Translations under genes and position numbers: made by a program
Shown here: piece by piece, positions 8,647 to 16,271 of the stretch
Layout: each line of letters begins with the position of its first letter
Numbering within the stretch: the stretch's first letter is position 1
Assembly: GCA_937975705.1 (NCBI GenBank)
Contig: CALJTX010000002.1
Span: 9,982-73,981 of the forward strand
DNA from: an uncultured Flavobacteriia bacterium
Lineage (GTDB): Bacteria > Bacteroidota > Bacteroidia > Flavobacteriales_D > Crocinitomicaceae
Reading direction: 5' to 3'
Length of the DNA: 64,000 bases
The notes under the pieces: generated by a model
What the model saw: the letters and a program-made list of their open reading frames with translations, nothing else
Told to the model about the DNA's origin: nothing
Database searches by the model: none

Positions 8647-9789
8647 ATGAATTTTGAACTCACTGAAGAGCAACTCGCCGTCAAAGAAGCCGCCCGAGAT
8701 TTCGCACAAAATATCCTCAAACCTGGTGTCATCGAACGCGATAACCAACAAAAATTTCCAGCTGAGGAAATCAAACAACTTGGCGAACTCGGTTTTATGG
8801 GCATGATGGTCGATCCGAAATACGGAGGTAGCGGCATGGATACCTTATCTTATGTCATTGCTATGGAAGAAATTTCAAAAGTAGATGCGTCCACTTCAGT
8901 TTGTATGTCGGTCAATAACTCTTTGGTTTGCTGGGGTCTTGAGAACTTCGGTTCCGAAGAACAAAAACAAAAATATTTGGTTCCGCTTGCCAAAGGTGAG
9001 AAAATCGGCGCATTCTGTCTTTCTGAACCAGAAGCAGGTTCAGATGCCACATCACAACGCACCACAGCCGTAGACATGGGTGACCACTACCTATTAAATG
9101 GCACCAAAAACTGGATCACCAACGGTTCATCTGCTTCTGTTTATTTGGTCATTGCACAAACCAACCCAGAGCTCGGTCACAAAGGTATCAACGCCTTAAT
9201 TGTAGAGCGCGGCATGGAAGGTTTTGTAATCGGTGCCAAAGAAGATAAAATGGGTATCCGCGGTAGCGACACACACACATTGTTGTTCAACGACGTCAAA
9301 GTACCTAAAGAAAACCGCATCGGTGAAGATGGCTTTGGTTTCAAATTTGCCATGAAAACGCTTTCAGGAGGTCGCATTGGTATTGCTGCACAAGCCCTAG
9401 GTATTGCAGGCGGCGGCTTGGAGTTGTCTTTAGCATATGCCAAAGAGCGCCAAGCTTTCGGAAAAGAGATTTTCAAGCACCAAGCAATTGCCTTTAAATT
9501 AGCCGATATGGCTACCGAAATTGAAGCCGCTCGTTTGTTGGTTTACAAAGCCGCCCAAGACAAAGACGCAGGTCGCAACTACGATCAATCTGGCGCAATG
9601 GCCAAGCTATATGCTTCTAAAGTGGCTATGGAACAAACCGTTGAGGCTGTTCAGATCCATGGTGGCTATGGTTTTGTGAAAGAATACCACGTAGAGCGCC
9701 TCATGCGCGATGCAAAAATCACCCAGATTTACGAGGGCACTTCCGAAGTTCAAAAAATCGTGATTTCTAGAGGTATTCTCAACGCTTAA
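8647..9789 (+). CDS. Short-chain-type acyl-CoA dehydrogenase
   Basis: This 380-residue flavoprotein of standard family length catalyses alpha,beta-dehydrogenation of acyl-CoA and passes electrons to ETF. It contains FCLSEPEAGSDA (FAD contact), the C-terminal QIHGGYGF motif and IYEGTSEVQ, whose glutamate is the catalytic base of short-chain members. The substrate (butyryl- or branched acyl-CoA) is not resolvable. The 3-hydroxyanthranilate dioxygenase gene follows 11 nt later and is probably co-transcribed. Confidence 0.95.
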   Translation: MNFELTEEQLAVKEAARDFAQNILKPGVIERDNQQKFPAEEIKQLGELGFMGMMVDPKYGGSGMDTLSYVIAMEEISKVDASTSVCMSVNNSLVCWGLENFGSEEQKQKYLVPLAKGEKIGAFCLSEPEAGSDATSQRTTAVDMGDHYLLNGTKNWITNGSSASVYLVIAQTNPELGHKGINALIVERGMEGFVIGAKEDKMGIRGSDTHTLLFNDVKVPKENRIGEDGFGFKFAMKTLSGGRIGIAAQALGIAGGGLELSLAYAKERQAFGKEIFKHQAIAFKLADMATEIEAARLLVYKAAQDKDAGRNYDQSGAMAKLYASKVAMEQTVEAVQIHGGYGFVKEYHVERLMRDAKITQIYEGTSEVQKIVISRGILNA

Positions 9790-9800
9790 TACTCAAGTCA

Positions 9801-10325
9801 ATGCTCGCACCGTTCAACCTACAGCAATGGATCGATGAAAATCGAGATTTGCTAAAGCCGCCTGTTTCTAACAAAAACCTTTACAAAGAGGCGGGTGATT
9901 TCATAGTCATGATTGTGGCGGGGCCAAATGCGCGCAAAGACTATCACTTCAACGAAAGTGAAGAGCTTTTCTACCAACTAGAAGGCGAGGTTACGGTCCG
10001 TATCCAACACGAAGGCAAAGCAAAAGATATTATCGTCAAAGAAGGCGAAATGTTTTTGTTACCAGCCAATACCCCGCATTCACCTGCTCGTGGTGCCAAT
10101 ACAATTGGCCTGGTCATTGAGCGCGTGCGCCGAGGAACCGACTTACAAGATGGCCTGATGTGGTTTTGTGAAAATTGCAACGCGCACCTGCATACCTATC
10201 GCTTCCCTCTAGAAAATATTGAAAAAGATTTCTTGCCCCGATTTAAAGAATTCTACGGGTCTGAAGACCTCCGCACTTGCAAATCGTGCGGTCATCAAAT
10301 GGAAGTGGACCCTAAATTTGTTTAG
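9801..10325 (+). CDS. nbaC: 3-hydroxyanthranilate 3,4-dioxygenase
   Basis: This 174-residue cupin opens the ring of 3-hydroxyanthranilate toward quinolinate, the NAD precursor. Iron ligands fit the H..E..H pattern around DYHFNESEELFY and PANTPHSP. A second rubredoxin-like iron site is formed by CENC near residue 125 and CKSC near residue 164, typical of prokaryotic members. The preceding pathway enzyme, kynurenine 3-monooxygenase, is encoded at 38328-39695. The last codons and stop form the left arm and loop-side of a perfect terminator hairpin (10302-10335). Confidence 0.96.
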   Translation: MLAPFNLQQWIDENRDLLKPPVSNKNLYKEAGDFIVMIVAGPNARKDYHFNESEELFYQLEGEVTVRIQHEGKAKDIIVKEGEMFLLPANTPHSPARGANTIGLVIERVRRGTDLQDGLMWFCENCNAHLHTYRFPLENIEKDFLPRFKEFYGSEDLRTCKSCGHQMEVDPKFV

Positions 10326-10335
10326 GGTCCACTTC
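10302..10335 (+). terminator. Rho-independent terminator embedded in the end of nbaC
   Basis: A perfect 15-bp stem (10302-10316 with 10321-10335), loop TTTG, followed by TTTATT. The left arm is coding sequence for the final residues, and the TAG stop (10323-10325) sits at the foot of the right arm next to the loop. Confidence 0.88.
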
Positions 10336-10394
10336 TTTATTGGGGTTTGATAAATTTTGTCGCTGCTCAGCTCAGTTGCTGAAAACCTCCAAAT

Positions 10395-10829
10395 TTATTG
10401 TTGAATAAATGTGAGGCGGTGTTGGTCACCCGTCTGAAAAATCTCTTCTTCAAGTACCAAGCGTTTGTTGCGCAATTCTTTGACACTGTATTCATGTACA
10501 GGATTAACCGTTGTGGTGTCTGCATAGAAAAACACACTGGTTTCGTCTTCTCCAAATTTCCACGTACCATGACTGTACGTGCCTTGAATTTGACCGAGCT
10601 CGTTGGCGTAATTTGAAATAGAATATGTGCCGTCTTTGTCAATACTCATTTTTGTAGTGATGCTTGCATCAAAGACATTATTTCCATTGAGAACGTAATC
10701 AGAGAGTTTCCAGTCGTTGCAAAGACGTGCTTTTCTAGAATGAATAGAAAAAGACGGGCCTTCGCTAAATTTTGAACAGCCAACAAGGCCAAGGGTCAAT
10801 AAAGAAAGTGAAAAGAGAACAGACTTCAT
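10395..10829 (-). CDS. Lipocalin-like lipoprotein (paralogue 1)
   Basis: 144 residues with a signal peptide and lipobox LVGC at about residues 15-18, then SKFSEGPSFS and ARLCNDWKLSDY. Short beta-strand-rich repeats such as DGTYSIS and GTWKFGEDE match the lipocalin-like/DUF4923-style folds common in Bacteroidota, but I cannot name a family with certainty. It is a diverged paralogue of the next gene upstream (shared CSK-x-x-EGPS and RL-x-x-x-WKL elements), probably anchored to a membrane facing the periplasm. Ligand unknown. Confidence 0.75.
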   Translation of the reverse strand: MKSVLFSLSLLTLGLVGCSKFSEGPSFSIHSRKARLCNDWKLSDYVLNGNNVFDASITTKMSIDKDGTYSISNYANELGQIQGTYSHGTWKFGEDETSVFFYADTTTVNPVHEYSVKELRNKRLVLEEEIFQTGDQHRLTFIQQ

Positions 10830-10843
10830 TTTGTGTTTTTTTT

Positions 10844-10851
10844 CAAATGTA
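10844..10851 (-). promoter_or_regulatory. -7 element for lipoprotein paralogue 1
   Basis: TACATTTG on the minus strand, 14 nt before the start codon. With the terminator at 10871-10894 just upstream, this gene is probably transcribed independently of its paralogue. Confidence 0.5.
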
Positions 10852-10870
10852 CTACTTTTTGGTCAATAAA

Positions 10871-10894
10871 AAAGCCGCAACGAATTGCGGCTTT
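10871..10894 (-). terminator. Terminator of lipoprotein paralogue 2
   Basis: A 10-bp stem (10871-10880 with 10885-10894) around a CGAA (minus: TTCG) tetraloop, followed on the minus strand by a run of Ts, 22 nt after the stop codon at 10917. Confidence 0.88.
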
Positions 10895-10916
10895 GATTTC
10901 AAAGTTTGAAATATGC

Positions 10917-11351
10917 TTATTGAGCAGTGTATGTTTGAATAACGGTATCTGTTCCGTCAACAGCTTTTAATTTGAGTTCTTTGCCAGCTAAACGAACAAT
11001 TGTTTGCGTATCTGTACCACTTAAACCATCAACCGTAGTGATAAGTTGAGTTTTGTCATCAGAAAAAGCCCAAGTACCAGTGTAGTCGTTGGTGTAATTG
11101 AAGCCCATGTAGCTGTAATTGATTACGGTGCTGTAAGTACCTTCTTTGCTAATTACCATGGTTTGTGTGAGGCCAGTTAATGCGTCTGCCACACCATTTG
11201 TGGTTTGAGCGGTTAATTTCCAAGATCCTGCCAAACGCGAAGTTTTTGAAGACAAAGCCAAAGATGGGCCTTCTTCGTATTTGCTACAAGAGGTAAGGGT
11301 GGCTGAGCTCACTGCTAAAGTTGCCAAGCCAATAAAAAATAGTCTTTTCAT
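10917..11351 (-). CDS. Lipocalin-like lipoprotein (paralogue 2)
   Basis: 144 residues from the ATG at 11351; a TTG nine bases upstream is unlikely. It has a signal peptide with lipobox LTSC near residues 19-22, then SKYEEGPSLALSSKTSRLAGSWKL and a beta-rich body (GTYSTVIN, GTWAFSDD). It closely parallels the downstream gene and looks like a tandem duplication. It has a complete promoter (11368-11398) and its own terminator. A structural or ligand-binding role in the envelope is possible but not shown. Confidence 0.78.
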   Translation of the reverse strand: MKRLFFIGLATLAVSSATLTSCSKYEEGPSLALSSKTSRLAGSWKLTAQTTNGVADALTGLTQTMVISKEGTYSTVINYSYMGFNYTNDYTGTWAFSDDKTQLITTVDGLSGTDTQTIVRLAGKELKLKAVDGTDTVIQTYTAQ

Positions 11352-11367
11352 AATTTTCAAGTTTTAA

Positions 11368-11398
11368 CAAAACTAACTAAAGACTTGAACATTCGCAA
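11368..11398 (-). promoter_or_regulatory. Bacteroidota promoter for lipoprotein paralogue 2
   Basis: TTG (11396-11398) - 20 nt - TAGTTTTG (11368-11375) on the minus strand, a full consensus match. The leader to the ATG at 11351 is about 16 nt. It overlaps the opposite promoter at 11385-11415. Confidence 0.75.
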
Positions 11399-11415
11399 TA
11401 TCCTAAGTAATTTTG
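11385..11415 (+). promoter_or_regulatory. Bacteroidota promoter for HMA lipoprotein, leaderless configuration
   Basis: TTG (11385-11387) - 20 nt - TAATTTTG (11408-11415), a full consensus match ending 4 nt before the ATG at 11420. It shares 14 bp with the divergent promoter. Confidence 0.75.
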
Positions 11416-11419
11416 TTTC

Positions 11420-11791
11420 ATGAAACTAGTTCTGCTACCAAGCCTCCTTTTTCTTTTCATTTCTTGTAGCCAAACAGCGGCGCCAACCCAAAAAAAGCAT
11501 ACACAAGCAAATGTCTGTAAAACAGTCGTACCTAACACTATTGTTTCACTCGGCGTAAAAGGGATGGTTTGTCAAATGGGTTGTGGTGGTAGCATTCGCA
11601 AGGCTTTAAAAGAAACTTGTGCTGTTGAGCAGGTCGAGGTCAATTACGTAGATTCACTTCAAGAACAAACCATCAAAGTACATTACGATCGCCAAAAATT
11701 AGGACCAAAACAAATGATCACGTTGTTGTCTCAATTAAACGACAAGCAATTTAGCGTCAGAACCATAGGCGAACCCCAAGCACTCCAATGA
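11420..11791 (+). CDS. Periplasmic heavy-metal-associated (HMA) domain lipoprotein
   Basis: 123 residues: signal peptide with lipobox FISC near residue 16, a short linker, then an HMA fold with the metal-loop GMVCQMGC. The two cysteines are spaced C-x3-C rather than the classical C-x2-C of copper chaperones; similar spacing occurs in other Bacteroidota HMA proteins as far as I recall. It could bind Cu+ or another soft metal in the periplasm. No metal ATPase is adjacent. Its stop overlaps the hydrolase start (ATGA). Confidence 0.8.
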   Translation: MKLVLLPSLLFLFISCSQTAAPTQKKHTQANVCKTVVPNTIVSLGVKGMVCQMGCGGSIRKALKETCAVEQVEVNYVDSLQEQTIKVHYDRQKLGPKQMITLLSQLNDKQFSVRTIGEPQALQ

Positions 11792-12549
11792 AACTTTTTT
11801 ACCGACAACTCGGCCAAGGCAAACCATTGGTGATTCTACATGGCCTTTTTGGTTTTTCTGACAATTGGCAAACCCACGCTAAAAAATTGGCTGCGTATTA
11901 CGAAGTCACCCTGGTAGATTTGCGCAACCATGGTCATTCAGGTTGGTCAGATGAGTTTTCTTATGCGCTCATGGTGCAAGATCTTCATGAATTGCTTACC
12001 GACCTAGGGATACAAAAACCAATTTTACTTGGGCACTCCATGGGGGGGAAGCTCGCCATGCATTTTGATCAAACCTATCCAAATTCCATTGAAAAGCTTT
12101 TGGTTGTCGATATGGGTGTGAAGGCCTATCCGCCGCATCATGCGCATATTCTTGCAGCTATCCATGCCATTGACCTCACTAAAATGAGCGCTAGAAGCGA
12201 GGCAGAGGCTATTCTCAAAACGTTTGTTGAATCAGAAGGAATTCGTCAGTTTTTACTCAAAAATTTATACTGGGAAGAAAAGGGCAAACTGGCCTGGAGA
12301 GTCAATTTTCCTGTACTAGAAGCCAGCATGACCGAAATTCTGAGCGCCTTGCCAGCTCAAGAATCATTTACACCAACGCTCTTTATTCGGGGCTTGCTTT
12401 CTAATTATATTTTAGACGATGACATCCCGGTCTTGGAAAGTTATTTCCCTGATTCGCAACTTGCATCTATCCCAAATGCAGGGCACTGGGTACATGCCGA
12501 AGCACCAGAGGCTTTTCTAGATGCTGTTTTGTCTTTTAGTTTAAGGTAA
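11788..12549 (+). CDS. Alpha/beta-fold hydrolase (YbfF-like esterase)
   Basis: This 253-residue cytosolic hydrolase has an HGLFGFSDNW oxyanion region, the nucleophile elbow GHSMGGK near residue 85, and a C-terminal GHWVHAEAPEAF histidine motif. These resemble YbfF/ABHD11-type esterases acting on short acyl esters; the physiological substrate is not predictable. Translation is coupled to the HMA lipoprotein by a 4-nt overlap, though the two would act in different compartments. Confidence 0.88.
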   Translation: MKLFYRQLGQGKPLVILHGLFGFSDNWQTHAKKLAAYYEVTLVDLRNHGHSGWSDEFSYALMVQDLHELLTDLGIQKPILLGHSMGGKLAMHFDQTYPNSIEKLLVVDMGVKAYPPHHAHILAAIHAIDLTKMSARSEAEAILKTFVESEGIRQFLLKNLYWEEKGKLAWRVNFPVLEASMTEILSALPAQESFTPTLFIRGLLSNYILDDDIPVLESYFPDSQLASIPNAGHWVHAEAPEAFLDAVLSFSLR

Positions 12550-12550
12550 G

Positions 12551-12594
12551 CTAGGGTTCTTCTGAAAAAGGTCTAGCGGTCTTCTGAAAAAGGT
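12551..12594. repeat. Tandem direct repeat, two 22-bp units
   Basis: Units 12551-12572 and 12573-12594 agree at 20 of 22 positions (core CTTCTGAAAAAGGT). They lie in the non-coding gap after the hydrolase gene. Only two copies are present and no function is evident. Confidence 0.75.
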
Positions 12595-12636
12595 ATTTTC
12601 TAGCCCATGTGCAGTTTTAAAATTATGTCCAATAAA

Positions 12637-12660
12637 AAAGGGAGCCCGAAGGCTCCCTTT
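12637..12660. terminator. Bidirectional terminator between hydrolase and T9SS cargo gene
   Basis: A 10-bp perfect stem (12637-12646 with 12651-12660), loop CGAA, with T-rich sequence following on both strands. It serves the converging genes ending at 12549 and 12683. Confidence 0.9.
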
Positions 12661-12682
12661 TCTTTTTCCCGTAAAGGAAGTA

Positions 12683-14494
12683 TTATTTGCGAACTGCTAA
12701 TTTTTTACTCACTGCTGTACCGTTAGCATTAACGTTTACAGTGTACATACCGCTGTTCAAAGCTGTTGTGTTGATTTCAACAACTTGTGTACCGTTTACA
12801 CCAGACAAAGTTTGTGTAGCAACAACTTTACCAGCCATGTCAACTACATTGATGATGACATCAGATGTGTTTTTAACATTGAAAGTAACGCTTGTTGCGT
12901 CAGTAGCAGGGTTTGGAGCTACTTCAAGACCAAAGTTGTTAGCTGTTTCTTTCATACCCAATGCTGGATCGAAATTCATGCGTACCATTGGTTGTGATGT
13001 TGTGTAGTACCAAGTAAGGTCTGTCATGTCATAGTAGTAGCAAGTTTGAACTGGAGCTGGGCCAGCAGTACCAACAACTAAGTCGTTTGTTGCACCACCG
13101 TCACCGTTAGAACCAGCTACCAAAAGGTAAGCCTCACCTGCGTTAAGTGGGTAGTTGCCACCTAAGAAAGAAAGTGTTACTTCAGCGTCGAGGTCGTTTG
13201 CAGTCAATACATACGGACCAGTTTCGTCTACGTAAAGGAAGTCACCTGTTGTTGGGTCAATAGAATACAATTTGAGGTACATTTCAGCACCTACTTCAGC
13301 AGAACCATTGATGTATACAGAACCACCACCGATTGTTGTGTTTGCGAAGATGTCAAAAATGTTACCAACTTCAAAGCCCATACCGCCATTGAAAGAACCG
13401 TTGAGTGCAGTTCCGTTGTCGCGCGCATAAACATATGGGTTGATAGCTACAGAAGCAAAGTTTGCTAAGGTGTTGTTTGTTGGGTCACCTTCTGTATTGC
13501 CAATAGCAACAGTACCAGACAATGAAAGTGTAGCGTTAGCTGTACCTGGTGTGAAAGCAGTAGCACAAGCAAGTGTGTCGATGTTTCCAACCAATACTGG
13601 TGTAGCAACAGATGAGCTAGAGAAAGTTCCAGCTGAAGCTGTAAATACAGCGTCTTGCTGATCTTGTGCACCGATGTTTTCTACAACACCAGAGAATTCG
13701 ATTGCAGTAACTTGTGATGTAGGAACTTGGTAGTAAGCCAAACGCTCAGCCCAGAAACCTGTAGAACCCCAGTAAATGCTGTTCAATTTAAGGTCGTTAG
13801 CTTCAGGTACATAAAGTTCGACGTCGTCAACTGCCCAATACCAACCCCAATAGTCGTTGTCATTGTAATAGAACTGTACTTTCACTTGTGAAGAACCAGC
13901 AGCAATTGAAGAAACATCAATGATAGTTACTTCTGGGTTAGCAGAGTTTTGGTTTGGTGTAAAATAATCTACTTCGTCAGAAACAAGGAATTCTGTCCAA
14001 GTTGCACCGTTGTCCCCAGAAACGCGAACGCCACGGGTGTCATGCCACCAACGGAAGTTGTGGTTGTACTTTAATTTTACTACGCTGTGTGCAGAACAGT
14101 CGATCGTACCGACGTTAGTTGCTGTAGTGATGATTGGCGTACCGTCCATGTCGCCAGTGTTGTTTGCGTCAGAGTTTACAAACAAGAAACCGTTTGCTGC
14201 TGTTGGCGAAGCAAAAGGGCTCAAGGCAGAAACCGGAATAGATGCAGGCGTATTGATAATATGCCATTGTTCACTATTAGAACCTGTGCTTCCGAGCGTC
14301 CAGTTGGCTGCTGTAGAGAAGTTATCAGACCAAATAGTTGTTGCTTTGGCCTCAACTGAAGGCTTGTGAGCAACGCTAGAACCAACTTCAAAAGAAGTTC
14401 TTTTTTCTAGACGTGGTGCGTTGACACTTTTCACTTGTGCATGAAAAGTACCTGCTGCCATAACGGCAAGAAAAGATACGTAAAGTTTTTTCAT
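12683..14494 (-). CDS. Secreted protein with T9SS type A sorting domain
   Basis: 603 residues: signal peptide ending near AQVKS, a jelly-roll-like region (residues about 60-230, with MAM/CUB-like DNYWGWYWAVDDVELY), further beta-rich segments, and a C-terminal domain of about 80 residues beginning LEVAPNPATD and ending with KKLAVRK. That last part is the type A T9SS sorting signature, so the protein is exported across the outer membrane and probably anchored or released at the surface. No catalytic motif is visible. Its promoter -7 element lies 24 nt upstream. Confidence 0.88.
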   Translation of the reverse strand: MKKLYVSFLAVMAAGTFHAQVKSVNAPRLEKRTSFEVGSSVAHKPSVEAKATTIWSDNFSTAANWTLGSTGSNSEQWHIINTPASIPVSALSPFASPTAANGFLFVNSDANNTGDMDGTPIITTATNVGTIDCSAHSVVKLKYNHNFRWWHDTRGVRVSGDNGATWTEFLVSDEVDYFTPNQNSANPEVTIIDVSSIAAGSSQVKVQFYYNDNDYWGWYWAVDDVELYVPEANDLKLNSIYWGSTGFWAERLAYYQVPTSQVTAIEFSGVVENIGAQDQQDAVFTASAGTFSSSSVATPVLVGNIDTLACATAFTPGTANATLSLSGTVAIGNTEGDPTNNTLANFASVAINPYVYARDNGTALNGSFNGGMGFEVGNIFDIFANTTIGGGSVYINGSAEVGAEMYLKLYSIDPTTGDFLYVDETGPYVLTANDLDAEVTLSFLGGNYPLNAGEAYLLVAGSNGDGGATNDLVVGTAGPAPVQTCYYYDMTDLTWYYTTSQPMVRMNFDPALGMKETANNFGLEVAPNPATDATSVTFNVKNTSDVIINVVDMAGKVVATQTLSGVNGTQVVEINTTALNSGMYTVNVNANGTAVSKKLAVRK

Positions 14495-14518
14495 TGTTGA
14501 TATTTTAGATAGTTAACG

Positions 14519-14526
14519 CAAATATA
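14519..14526 (-). promoter_or_regulatory. -7 element for T9SS cargo gene
   Basis: TATATTTG on the minus strand, 24 nt before the ATG at 14494. No TTG is found at the expected distance. Confidence 0.45.
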
Positions 14527-14550
14527 GCGAAAATTCAAAAAATTACTTGG

Positions 14551-15516
14551 TTAATAGGCCCGAGTAAACAAAAAATTCGCGAGTTCTTTTAATTCCTCTT
14601 TTGAGTTAGTTAATTCCATGTCTTCAAGGGCGTTAAGTGCTTGATGGTGATGAAATTCCATTTTTGATTCACAGTAAGAACGCGCCCCGAGTGCAGTGTA
14701 TAATTTTTGGGTTTGGGCCACCTTTATTTGGGGGTCTAATGTAGACTCAATTTCTTGGAGTACTTTCAGTTCACTTTGATTTGCAGCTTTTTTGGCACTG
14801 ATAGAAAGTAGGGTCTTTTTGTTTGCTAAAACATCACCGCCTATTTGTTTGCCAACTTGCGCACTTTCGCCAAAGAGGTCTAGGAGGTCGTCTTGGATCT
14901 GAAATGCAAGTCCGAGTTGCTCGCCAAATGCATATAAACGCGCCGCGTCTGCAGTACTTACTCCGCCCACGATTCCGCCCATTTGTAGGGCGCAACCTAA
15001 CAAAACAGAGGTTTTGAGACGGATCATTTCTATATACTCTTCTTCGGTGACATTCGATCTTTGTTCAAAATCCATATCCATTTGCTGACCTTCGCAAACC
15101 TCTACAGCTGTTTGATTGAAAACCTTAAATAAGGCCAAAAATGTTTCCGGATCATATGTGGAAAGTTGCGCGTAGGCTTTCACCAAAAGTACATCTCCCG
15201 ATAGGATGGCTATGTTTGGATTCCATTTTTCATGCACAGTTGCTTGTCCGCGGCGCAGAGGAGCGGCGTCCATGATGTCGTCGTGGATCAGAGAGAAATT
15301 ATGAAAATATTCTACTGCAAGTGCAGCTGGTAAAGCTTTTTCAAATGGGCTGCCTGCAAGTTTGCAAGCCATCAAGCTGAGCATAGGGCGCATGCGCTTG
15401 CCACCTAATTGCAGGAAGTAGCGCAGCGGGTCGTAAAGATTAGCGGGTGTTTGCGGGAAGTGTTCTTGTTGAAGCACCTGCTCGAGATATGCGCTGTAGT
15501 TTGCTAGGTTTTTCAT
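14551..15516 (-). CDS. Polyprenyl (geranylgeranyl/farnesyl-type) diphosphate synthase
   Basis: About 321 residues from the ATG at 15516; an upstream in-frame start at 15552 would overlap the GLPGLI gene. The first aspartate-rich motif is LIHDDIMDAAPLRRG near residue 78 and the second is QIQDDLLDLFG near residue 200, both metal-diphosphate ligands of trans-prenyltransferases. Product chain length is uncertain; GGPP or FPP is likely from overall form. It lies immediately downstream of the GLPGLI/receptor pair. Confidence 0.92.
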   Translation of the reverse strand: MKNLANYSAYLEQVLQQEHFPQTPANLYDPLRYFLQLGGKRMRPMLSLMACKLAGSPFEKALPAALAVEYFHNFSLIHDDIMDAAPLRRGQATVHEKWNPNIAILSGDVLLVKAYAQLSTYDPETFLALFKVFNQTAVEVCEGQQMDMDFEQRSNVTEEEYIEMIRLKTSVLLGCALQMGGIVGGVSTADAARLYAFGEQLGLAFQIQDDLLDLFGESAQVGKQIGGDVLANKKTLLSISAKKAANQSELKVLQEIESTLDPQIKVAQTQKLYTALGARSYCESKMEFHHHQALNALEDMELTNSKEELKELANFLFTRAY

Positions 15517-15542
15517 ATGCGGGTTGCTTTTGGCGTATCGAA

Positions 15543-16271
15543 CTATAACCAACGGAAGATATCGTCAAAAAGCCGCTTTCCCCAAGGGGTTGATCCGTAT
15601 TCTTTTTCAATCTTTTGGCGCAATTCGGCGATGGTAAAAACCTTGTTTTTTCCGGGGCTGAGCAATAATTCTTCTCGTTTAGGTGCAATTGCGTCAATTT
15701 TTTTGGCAAAATAGACAATTCCGCCATCTTCTGTGGCTAGCCCGAGAATAGTGCCTGGTAAGCCGCAAAAACCCTCCGGACCTACTGATGGTGTAAGCAT
15801 TGGCGTGTACCACGCATAAAGGCGCGTACTGTCGTTTTTTTGATAAATTGCTTTTCTACATTCATAACCACAAATAGTGCGTTTGCTGTCTGTGATTTTC
15901 CAGGTGCGTTCGGGTAGGCTATCTTGCACATATACGTTTTGTCCGAAAACCGCAAGCATCATGAGTTGGTTGTTGTCCTTGAGGTTTTGGTAATAGGCAT
16001 TTTTGGTGGTGAGCCAAGCCATTTCTTCGGGTTCATTACTAGGCACGACTGCAAAGTAGGCAGCAGTATCGTTGAAGAAAAGCTGAAATGACTCGATGCG
16101 AATTTTGTTCTCTTCGGTCACAAAACGTTTCATGCGTTCATCTTTGAAGCGCTTTTCAAGATTGGTGCGGCGCTCAAAAGTGATTTTGCCAGCATGAATG
16201 TATTCGGTTTGTGCCCAAGCCTGTAGGCTGAGCAACACGGCACTAATGCCACATACGAAGATCTTCTTCAC
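15543..16271 (-). CDS. GLPGLI family protein
   Basis: 242 residues with an N-terminal signal peptide ending near AWAQ, then a beta-rich periplasmic body and the namesake motif GFCGLPGTILGL near residue 175. GLPGLI proteins (TIGR01200) are exported Bacteroidota proteins of unknown function, often encoded next to TonB-type receptors. That is the case here: the start overlaps the receptor's 3' end by 29 nt. A role as a periplasmic or outer-membrane partner of that receptor is an inference. Confidence 0.9.
   Translation of the reverse strand: MKKIFVCGISAVLLSLQAWAQTEYIHAGKITFERRTNLEKRFKDERMKRFVTEENKIRIESFQLFFNDTAAYFAVVPSNEPEEMAWLTTKNAYYQNLKDNNQLMMLAVFGQNVYVQDSLPERTWKITDSKRTICGYECRKAIYQKNDSTRLYAWYTPMLTPSVGPEGFCGLPGTILGLATEDGGIVYFAKKIDAIAPKREELLLSPGKNKVFTIAELRQKIEKEYGSTPWGKRLFDDIFRWL

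Noticed and set aside
12551..12594. Possible CRISPR array
   Set aside because: Only two units, no spacer between them and no cas gene nearby.
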